A stretch of DNA of 47,061 bases, taken from positions 1 through 47,061 of the forward strand of contig JACVCS010000025.1 of assembly GCA_016741915.1 (NCBI GenBank), in the 5' to 3' direction. Each line of letters starts with the position of its first letter. The first letter of the stretch is position 1. This DNA is from Phycisphaerales bacterium. GTDB taxonomy: Bacteria; Planctomycetota; Phycisphaerae; Phycisphaerales; UBA1924. Under the pieces are notes generated by a model. That model saw only the letters and a program-made list of their open reading frames with translations. It did no database searches and was not told the origin of the DNA. Shown one piece after another: positions 41,793 through 47,061 of the stretch. The position numbers and the translations under genes were made by a program.

Positions 41793-44297
41793 TCAAGGCT
41801 TGGTTGCTTCCGGCGAGATCGGTTCGATGGTCAAGCCAAACTCCGCCCAGCCCGAAAGCTCGAAGTAGTCCACGCGGATCTCCATCACAACCGGACGGCG
41901 TTCGCTGGGCTTGATGTTCGCCTCGGGCTCGACTTTCAGCCGCCCGCTCGTGGTCGTGGGGACCGCACGCTTCCAGTTCTCCAGAATCGTCACGAACGGT
42001 GCGTTCGGCTCGTCCGCGCGTCGGGCGGCGATGCGCACGCCGTCGTCGGCCCGGGCGGCGAAGTCGTATTCGCCCGGCAGCATGGGCAGCTTCGTCGTGG
42101 CGCGGAAGCCGAACATCTCGCGCGGGTACGCGGCGCGTGAAACATCCGAGTGCAGGTTGAGCTGGCTCGGACCTTCGTTGCCGAAGCGCATCGCCAGCGC
42201 GGGCAGTGTGACCTCCACCGGCGCGCCGGGTGCGATCGGCTTCACCGGCGCTTCGTCATCGGTTTGCACGGGCTGAGACGCGGCGGCGGCGTCGACATTC
42301 ACGGGCGGCTGGCTCGCCCCACGTTCAAAGGCGTTCGCGTCCGTCAGCGGGTCGGCGTCGAGGGTGAAGAACCGCGTCTTCCACGATGCCCGCACGATGG
42401 TGCCGCGGGCGCTGTGGCTGAACTCTTTGTGCGTGATGCTGACGCTGTACGGAAAGACGCCGTCGCCCTCCGCCGTCACCGTCAACGGCTGGTACATCTG
42501 CTCGCCCTCGGCGTACTTCAGTTCACCTTTCACGCGGTGCGTGCGTGCCAGCTTGCGATCCGTCGGCACCGCCCAGGGCAGCGTGTCGACGTTCACTTCC
42601 GCAAACCCGGGGAGTTGATAGACCTCGTACACGTGGCGGTCGTCGCGACGCTCGCCGAGCCGCACCGCGGGGGACATGAAATCCCACGGGCCCGACGAGG
42701 TCATCACGATGTACTGCCGCCCTCGTGGTCTGCTCTGCCGCTGTTCCGCATCGGGCTTCACGCCGGGCAGGATCGGGACCACCGGGGTTTCAAACTCCGC
42801 TGCCGGCGCGTCCGCGTCGGGCTCGACGATCGTGCTCGCCTCGTCGCGTTTGAGCATCTGAACAACCTCGGTGACGCTGCCGTGCGTGATGAGCGTGTTC
42901 TGCGTGCGATTCAGCACGACACCGATCTTGTCGGCGTTGAAGGTGTTGCCGATGAGGCGGTTGTCGCGCGAGCCGCGGTGGTTCGCTTTCGCCCAGGGCG
43001 TTTGCAGGATCTTCGTGTCGTCATCGTCCCAAAGCGAGATCGCGACGGTGTTTTCGCCGAAGGTGTTGTTGACGAGCGTGTTCTGAAAACCGTGCTCGAT
43101 GTTCACGCCGCCGCCCTCGCGTGCGCCGGTCGTGCCGTTGTGCGTGATGGTGTTGCCCATAAGCAGGGTCTGCTGGCTGTACCCGCCCCAGAAGCCGCAG
43201 ATGGCGTTCTCGACCATCGTGTTGTTGATCAGGCGGTTGTTGAAGGAGAAGGTGATCTCCACGCCGTGCGCCGCGGCGTAAGAAAAATCGTTCTCGATGA
43301 TCAGGTTGTCGTTGCAGCCGAGGCGTTCAAACTTCTTCGCGTCGGTGGCTGCGTTCGCGGGGAGGACTTCGCCCAGGGCTTCTTTGCCCGCGAAGACGAA
43401 GAGCCCGTCGCCGCAGTGCGTCGCGGAGTTCTGCGCGATGACGTTGTTACTGCACTGCTCGAACAGCAGAATGCCGGCGGAGTCTTGCCCGCGGTTGTAG
43501 ACGCCGTGCTCGTAGCCGCGGATGCAGAAGTCGAAGGCGTTGCGGGCGATGGTGTTGCCGCTGGATCGCCAGAGAGCTAATCCCCAGCCGGAGAGGTACG
43601 AGCAGTCGTTGTTAAAGACCTTCGCGTTGGTGCAACGGTCGAGGATGATGCCGTTCTGCCCCGTGCGCACGCGGATGTTGCTGATGCTCACGTTCTTTGA
43701 ATCCTCAACGTATACCGCGGCGCCGTAGTTCGTCAGCCATTCGTTCTGATCGTTGCGGTGAGGCCAGAGCCAGTCGCGTTGATCTTCTTTCGCCACGTCG
43801 CTGAAGAGTCGGTGCCTGAAGAGGTCGCTGAAGTCGCCCCCCTCGATGACCAGGCCGCTGGCGTTTGTGGCGTGCAGAGCGACCTTGAACCCCGATGCAC
43901 GCAGGCTGCGGATCTGCACGTTGCTCTGCCCGTCGATGCGCACGCCGGTGCCGGTCATCTGCTCATGCGGGAATCGCTCCTCGGCCCCGCGCAGCACGGC
44001 ATCACCCGCAAACTCAACGCTGATGTTGCTCGCCTTGATGTGCACGACGCCGTTGCCGTCGGCGTCCTTGATCACCACGCCGGGATTGATCTTCACGGTG
44101 CACGAGCGGTCGATGACGACGTTGTCGCGGTCGACAACGATCACCGGCCGCTCGCCCGCGGGCTTCGCATCAGCACCGCCGCCGGTCTTGGGCAAGTCGA
44201 ACGGCTGCGCGTGCGTGGCGATCGCAAGCCCCGCGATCGCAACCAACGCCAAAGCCGATCCGAATCGAGCCCTGCCGAACCGCGCTCTGCTGGTCAT
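41793..44297 (-). CDS. Exported beta-helix (NosD/pectate-lyase-like) protein with C-terminal PA14-like domain
   Basis: The product has 834 residues. A signal peptide (core ALALVAIAGLAIATHA) is followed by a right-handed beta-helix with repeating Asn-rich turns. Examples are NTIARNAFDF, NNVIAQNSATHCGDG, NDNLIIENDF, NNRLINNTMVEN and QNTLVNNTFGENT, about residues 100-480. A linker precedes a domain (about 730-820) with GEYDFAARADDGVRIAARRADE and ENWKRAVP, typical of PA14 carbohydrate-binding modules. Catalytic residues of pectate lyases were not identified. The likely location is periplasm or cell surface. GGAGCGGATC precedes the ATG at 44297. It is followed by the symporter gene. Confidence 0.87.
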   Translation of the reverse strand: MTSRARFGRARFGSALALVAIAGLAIATHAQPFDLPKTGGGADAKPAGERPVIVVDRDNVVIDRSCTVKINPGVVIKDADGNGVVHIKASNISVEFAGDAVLRGAEERFPHEQMTGTGVRIDGQSNVQIRSLRASGFKVALHATNASGLVIEGGDFSDLFRHRLFSDVAKEDQRDWLWPHRNDQNEWLTNYGAAVYVEDSKNVSISNIRVRTGQNGIILDRCTNAKVFNNDCSYLSGWGLALWRSSGNTIARNAFDFCIRGYEHGVYNRGQDSAGILLFEQCSNNVIAQNSATHCGDGLFVFAGKEALGEVLPANAATDAKKFERLGCNDNLIIENDFSYAAAHGVEITFSFNNRLINNTMVENAICGFWGGYSQQTLLMGNTITHNGTTGAREGGGVNIEHGFQNTLVNNTFGENTVAISLWDDDDTKILQTPWAKANHRGSRDNRLIGNTFNADKIGVVLNRTQNTLITHGSVTEVVQMLKRDEASTIVEPDADAPAAEFETPVVPILPGVKPDAEQRQSRPRGRQYIVMTSSGPWDFMSPAVRLGERRDDRHVYEVYQLPGFAEVNVDTLPWAVPTDRKLARTHRVKGELKYAEGEQMYQPLTVTAEGDGVFPYSVSITHKEFSHSARGTIVRASWKTRFFTLDADPLTDANAFERGASQPPVNVDAAAASQPVQTDDEAPVKPIAPGAPVEVTLPALAMRFGNEGPSQLNLHSDVSRAAYPREMFGFRATTKLPMLPGEYDFAARADDGVRIAARRADEPNAPFVTILENWKRAVPTTTSGRLKVEPEANIKPSERRPVVMEIRVDYFELSGWAEFGLTIEPISPEATKP

Positions 44298-44473
44298 GAT
44301 CCGCTCCGTAAGCCCCGAACGTGCTCGCGCCGCGATCGCCGTAATGCGAACGCGTAACTGACAAACAACACCGCCCCGAGGCGTCCGTACGCCCCGGTCG
44401 GCCTGTCTGATCAGCATACGTCACCGTGAAGGTTGAACTTTCCCGCGTTCGTCGGCCAACGTTACCGACCGCC

Positions 44474-45001
44474 TCACTGCGGCGGCATCGGCGGCGGGTT
44501 GCCCTGCCCCCCCGGGCCCCCCGCGCCCTGCGGATACGCCGGGTATCCCTGCGGCGGGTACGGCTGCTGCTGCGGATAGGGCTGCTGCTGCGCGTACCCC
44601 TGCTGCGGATAGCCCTGCTGCTGCGGATACGGCTGCTGCTGTTGCTGCGGATACGTCTGCTGCGAGCCAGCGACCCCACCCGCTGGCGGGAGTTGCTGCG
44701 CCTGCCCGCCGTACTGCTGCTGACCCTGCAGGCCCGGGGCGTACTGATTCTGCGGCTGCGGATAGCCGCTCGGCCTCGAAGACTGCGTCTCCACCTCATC
44801 CTCAACGCCCTTGATGCCCTTCTTGAACTCGACGATCCCCTTGCCCAGCGACTTACCGACCTCGGGCAGGCGACGCCCGAAGAGCAGCAGCATGATGATG
44901 AGGATGATGATCCACTCGCCCATGCCGATGTTCTGAATGAACCCGGTGGTCAGGGTGGGAAGCGAAGAAAGGGGGGAAAGAGAGGCAGCGGGGATGGTCA
45001 T
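44474..45001 (-). CDS. tatA: Twin-arginine translocation protein TatA with Gln/Pro/Tyr-rich tail
   Basis: The product has 175 residues, about twice the usual 60-90. The core is canonical: MGEWIIILIIMLLLFG (27-42) as membrane helix, the FG pair, and the amphipathic helix RRLPEVGKSLGKGIVEFKKG. The N-terminus has 26 extra residues before MGEW, so a start at that internal Met is possible. From about 72 to 175 the tail is low-complexity with PYPQQ and GYPQQ repeats, ending in PPPMPPQ. TatA forms the pore for folded proteins; no tatC is in the window. GGAG precedes the ATG at 45001. Confidence 0.88.
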   Translation of the reverse strand: MTIPAASLSPLSSLPTLTTGFIQNIGMGEWIIILIIMLLLFGRRLPEVGKSLGKGIVEFKKGIKGVEDEVETQSSRPSGYPQPQNQYAPGLQGQQQYGGQAQQLPPAGGVAGSQQTYPQQQQQPYPQQQGYPQQGYAQQQPYPQQQPYPPQGYPAYPQGAGGPGGQGNPPPMPPQ

Positions 45002-45159
45002 CGTGACGGCTCCGTTCGTGCGGTCATTCGGCAAAGGCCCAACGCGAAACCCGCCAAGTCCTTGCGGGCATTCGATGAACGTTCGGGAATCCGGCCAACC
45101 CGACCGACGAACAACCAATTGAAGGTCCGCCGGGGGGGGGAGTCAATGGGGGAGGAACG

Positions 45160-45190
45160 GGCAATCGGGAATCGGGAATTGGCAATCGCG
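45160..45190. repeat. AATCGGG repeat, first cluster
   Basis: GGCAATCGGGAATCGGG-type sequence followed by AATTGGCAATCGCG lies between tatA and the FmdB-like gene. It is the same family as 45535-45628 and, inverted, as 45681-45761 and 46642-46680. Confidence 0.75.
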
Positions 45191-45238
45191 GAAAGATCGC
45201 CCGCACACCCGAGCGTTCTCAAGCCCCTTCCCCTTTGG

Positions 45239-45286
45239 CCATTTGTCCATTTGGCCATTTGACCATTTGACCATTTGGCCATTTCA
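45239..45286. repeat. Six-unit 8-bp array (CCATTTGN)
   Basis: Units CCATTTGT, CCATTTGG, CCATTTGA, CCATTTGA, CCATTTGG and CCATTTCA are in perfect 8-bp phase. The array ends 6 bases before the start codon of the FmdB-like gene. Confidence 0.9.
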
Positions 45287-45292
45287 TTCCCC

Positions 45293-45532
45293 ATGCCGAT
45301 GTACGAATACGAAGCCGCCGACGGCACCCGCGTCGAGGTCCTCCGCCCCATCGCCGACGCCGACAAGCCCCTGCCCGACCCCGACGGCAAGGGCCGAACC
45401 TTCAAACGCGTCATGTCGGTCTTCTCATCCGGGGGAAGTGGCGGTTCATCCTCCACCAAGTCCACCGGCGGGCACGTCCACTCCGGCTCCTGCGGCTGCG
45501 GCCGATTCCCCGGCGGCTCCTGCGGAGGCTGA
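45293..45532 (+). CDS. FmdB-like small protein lacking the N-terminal CxxC
   Basis: The product has 79 residues and starts MPMYEYEAADGTRVEVLRP, which matches the opening of FmdB-type zinc ribbon proteins (MPTYEY). The CxxC that normally follows in that family is absent here. Later cysteines occur only in the Gly-rich tail CGCGRFPGGSCGG. HVHSGSCGCG near the end could bind metal. There is no ribosome site, and the 8-bp array abuts the start. It ends exactly where the AATCGGG array begins. Function is unknown. Confidence 0.7.
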   Translation: MPMYEYEAADGTRVEVLRPIADADKPLPDPDGKGRTFKRVMSVFSSGGSGGSSSTKSTGGHVHSGSCGCGRFPGGSCGG

Positions 45533-45534
45533 CG

Positions 45535-45628
45535 GGAACAGGCAATCGGGAATCGGGAACAGGCAATCGGGAATCGGGAACAGGCAATCGGGAATAGGCA
45601 ATCGGGAATAGGCAATCGGCAATCGCAG
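45535..45628. repeat. AATCGGG array with 21/14-bp units
   Basis: Units starting GGCAATCGGG have lengths of 21 (45541-45561), 21 (45562-45582), 14 (45583-45596) and 14 (45597-45610), then a degenerate end to 45628. All lengths are multiples of 7. The array begins right after the stop codon of the FmdB-like gene. Confidence 0.88.
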
Positions 45629-45680
45629 AACGAGACTCGCCCCTCCCGAACAACCAGCGCCCGCCCGCACGCCCCGCCTT

Positions 45681-45761
45681 CTCTGCGATTGCCCATTGCC
45701 CATTCCCAATTGCCCCGCCTCTCTCTGCGATTGCCCATTGCCCATTCCCAATTGCCCCGCC
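45681..45761. repeat. 39-bp perfect direct repeat with 42-bp period
   Basis: Copies at 45681-45719 and 45723-45761 are identical and start CTCTGCGATTGCCC. Internally they contain CCATTGCCCATTCCCAATTG. This is the AATCGGG/CAATTGGG family read in the opposite orientation. Confidence 0.9.
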
Positions 45762-45808
45762 CGCTTTTTCTCGGCTGTGAAGTTGGCGAACTCGCGGCGT
45801 CTTTTCCC

Positions 45809-45848
45809 CCTTGATCCCTTGGTCCCTTGATCCCTCGGTCCCTTCTTC
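45809..45848. repeat. Five-unit 8-bp array (CCTTGATC) upstream of ppa
   Basis: Units CCTTGATC, CCTTGGTC, CCTTGATC, CCTCGGTC and CCTTCTTC, ending 16 bases before the ppa start. The inverse array lies downstream of ppa (46435-46466). Confidence 0.9.
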
Positions 45849-45864
45849 GCCTAGACTCGGCCCC

Positions 45865-46428
45865 ATGATCCACCCCTGGCACGACGTCACCCCCGCCAGC
45901 GAGCGCGGCCCGCTCCCGCTGGAGTTCAAATCCGTCATCGAGATCCCCAAGGGCTCGAACCTCAAGTTCGAGCTCGACAAAAGCTCCGGCCTGCTGAAGC
46001 TCGACCGCGTGCTCTCCTCGGCCGTCTATTACCCCGCGAACTACGGCTTCATCCCGCAGACCCTCGCGGAAGACGACGACCCGCTCGACGTGCTGGTCTA
46101 CTGCACCGAGGAGATCCCGCCGCTCACGATCTGCAACGCCCGCGCGGTGGGCCTGATGTCCATGATCGACCACGGCGACCCGGACCACAAGATCATCGCG
46201 GTGCTCCGCGAAGACCCGATCTACAACGAGTTCCGCGGCGCGAGCAACTTCCCGCAACACATCTTCAAACTGCTGCGCCGGTTCTTCAACGACTACAAAG
46301 CCCTGGAAGGCAAGGACGTGCAGGTCGACGAAATCCTCCCGGCCGAAGCCGCCCACGCCATCATCGACGACTGCTTAACCCGCTACGCCCGCCAACGCCA
46401 GCAGGGGAAGATGAAGGGGCTTTCTTAA
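45865..46428 (+). CDS. ppa: Inorganic pyrophosphatase, family I
   Basis: This soluble enzyme hydrolyses pyrophosphate and pulls biosynthetic reactions forward. The product has 187 residues. Family motifs are [28 protein letters not shown] and the metal-binding DDDPLDVLV (DxDPxD). [11 protein letters not shown] and [17 protein letters not shown] follow. The ATG at 45865 gives the normal N-terminus; no strong ribosome site is seen. It is flanked on both sides by inverted 8-bp arrays. Confidence 0.95.
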   Translation: MIHPWHDVTPASERGPLPLEFKSVIEIPKGSNLKFELDKSSGLLKLDRVLSSAVYYPANYGFIPQTLAEDDDPLDVLVYCTEEIPPLTICNARAVGLMSMIDHGDPDHKIIAVLREDPIYNEFRGASNFPQHIFKLLRRFFNDYKALEGKDVQVDEILPAEAAHAIIDDCLTRYARQRQQGKMKGLS

Positions 46429-46434
46429 GGGGGC

Positions 46435-46466
46435 ATCAAGGGATCGAGGGATCAAGGGATCGAGGG
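46435..46466. repeat. Four-unit 8-bp array (ATCAAGGG/ATCGAGGG) downstream of ppa
   Basis: Alternating ATCAAGGG and ATCGAGGG in exact 8-bp phase. ATCAAGGG is the reverse complement of CCCTTGAT, the phase-shifted unit upstream of ppa, so the two arrays are inverted relative to each other. Confidence 0.88.
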
Positions 46467-46641
46467 GGAGGCGAAAGACAGATCAACGCAGAGGACGCGG
46501 AGGAGGGGGGGCGCGGAGGAAGACAGAGGAGAAAGCAGAAAGGGAAGGCAGCGGGGGGATTCGAGGGCGCGGGGGATCAGAGGACAAAGGCCCGGCATTC
46601 GGGATCTGCCCATCGGCAAGACCAGAGAATCCGCGCCGAGC

Positions 46642-46680
46642 CTCCGCGATTGCCCATTGCCGATTCCCGATTGCCCCTCC
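46642..46680. repeat. AATCGGG-family repeat, inverted orientation
   Basis: The segment reads CTCCGCGATTGCCCATTGCC then GATTCCCGATTGCCC. It closely resembles the 39-bp unit at 45681-45761. Confidence 0.75.
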
Positions 46681-46766
46681 CCAAAGCCCGTTCGGTTCCG
46701 GTTCGACGCTTTCCCGCCCCCCGCCCCAAAACCGCCGATTTTCTCAGGGACCAAACCGATCCGCCA

Positions 46767-47039
46767 GAGCAGAAGCTCGACCTTCTACTCTGGAAGCTCG
46801 ACCCTTTACTCCAGAAGGTCGACAGTCCGCTCCGGAAGGTCGACAGACTACTCCGGAAGGTCGACCCTCCACGCCGGAAGACCGACCCTCCACCCCGGAC
46901 CCTCGACCCTCCGCTCCGGAAGCTCGACCGTCCGCTCCGGAAACTCGACAATCCAGACCAGAGACTCGGACTTGCGCAACGGGAGATCGATCTTCGGCTC
47001 GAAAAACCCGACCGAGAGGCCGGAAGATCCACCCCCCCG
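46767..47039. repeat. 21-bp tandem array, 13 units
   Basis: Unit starts are 46767, 46788, 46809, 46830, 46851, 46872, 46893, 46914, 46935, 46956, 46977, 46998 and 47019. A typical unit is CTCCGGAAGGTCGACAGTCC plus one base. CCGG and TCGA cores are conserved, and the last four units are degenerate. 21 bases equals seven codons, giving an LRKVDPP-type heptad on the plus strand and an SSFRSGG-type heptad on the minus strand. Confidence 0.9.
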
Positions 47040-47061
47040 CCCCCCCCCCCCCCCCCCCCCC

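Larger units (their letters stand above)
45533..45864. other. Gene-free repeat-rich stretch between the FmdB-like gene and ppa
   Basis: These 332 bases are mostly periodic repeats: the AATCGGG array, a 39-bp direct repeat and the CCTTGATC array (entered separately). No gene is supported. Confidence 0.75.
46429..47061. other. Gene-free repeat-rich contig end
   Basis: After ppa no gene is supported for 633 bases. The region contains an 8-bp array, a G/A-rich stretch, an AATCGGG-family segment (46642-46680), a 13-unit 21-bp array (46767-47039) and a C run (47041-47061). Both strands have an open frame through the 21-bp array, discussed separately. The C run at the very end suggests an assembly break. 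Confidence 0.7.

Noticed and set aside
42150..43580. 476-codon open frame on the plus strand
   Set aside because: It is antisense to the beta-helix protein, whose repeats and signal peptide are clear.
46767..47039. CRISPR array
   Set aside because: The units are contiguous with no unique spacers and no cas genes are near.

Overview
The window looks like a whole contig from a GC-rich member of the Planctomycetota, most likely the class Phycisphaerae. The left edge cuts through fliF. The right edge ends in a run of C that is probably an assembly end. The phylum assignment is inference. It rests on two small exported proteins ending in a PTPG-type variant of the PEP-CTERM sorting signal, an ECF sigma factor with a membrane-anchored partner, long TPR and beta-helix/PA14 exported proteins, and an endonuclease-type MutL. 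No tRNA, rRNA, CRISPR array, insertion sequence or prophage was seen. Thirty-nine protein genes are supported, nearly all housekeeping or widely distributed families.

Layout. 1-9.2 kb, minus strand: a flagellar cluster. In transcription order it reads TPR membrane protein, FlgN-like protein, cytoplasmic histidine kinase, NtrC-type sigma-54 activator, flgB, flgC, fliE, fliF (cut by the edge). The kinase/activator pair resembles the FlgS/FlgR logic of epsilonproteobacteria. Several gene junctions in this cluster carry hairpin-forming or tandem repeats. 9.4-16.8 kb: serC, a PTPG-CTERM protein, a membrane protein, fumC, a single-domain response regulator and a DacB/PBP4 peptidase. 16.9-25.7 kb: a UbiD-family decarboxylase divergent from a methyltransferase, adenylate kinase with a basic tail, DinB-like, ThiF/MoeB-like and a metallophosphoesterase, then rpsG and rpsL, then a MazG-like protein. 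25.7-29.5 kb, minus: DHCW-type cupin, mutL, astA. 29.9-35.8 kb, plus: a P1B-type metal ATPase with an unusual CPS motif, a class V aminotransferase, an L,D-transpeptidase and a DUF457 membrane protein. 35.9-38.0 kb, minus: ECF sigma and an anti-sigma-like protein. 38.1-40.0 kb, plus: a PrpB-like lyase and a LamG-type PTPG-CTERM protein. 40.0-45.0 kb, minus: TatA, a NosD/PA14 beta-helix protein and an SSS symporter. 45.3-46.4 kb, plus: an FmdB-like small protein and ppa.

The most unusual content is not a gene. Non-coding DNA holds several families of short, strictly periodic repeats: 8-bp arrays at about 5.7, 45.25, 45.8 and 46.4 kb, 7/14/21-bp AATCGGG arrays at 45.2-46.7 kb, and a 13-unit 21-bp array at the right end. 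It also holds a dispersed 10-bp-stem palindrome (four copies) and a 25-bp inverted repeat between fliE and fliF. I saw no gene set that clearly forms a new defence or biosynthetic system. The repeat-laced flagellar cluster and the right-end arrays are the best candidates for something undescribed.
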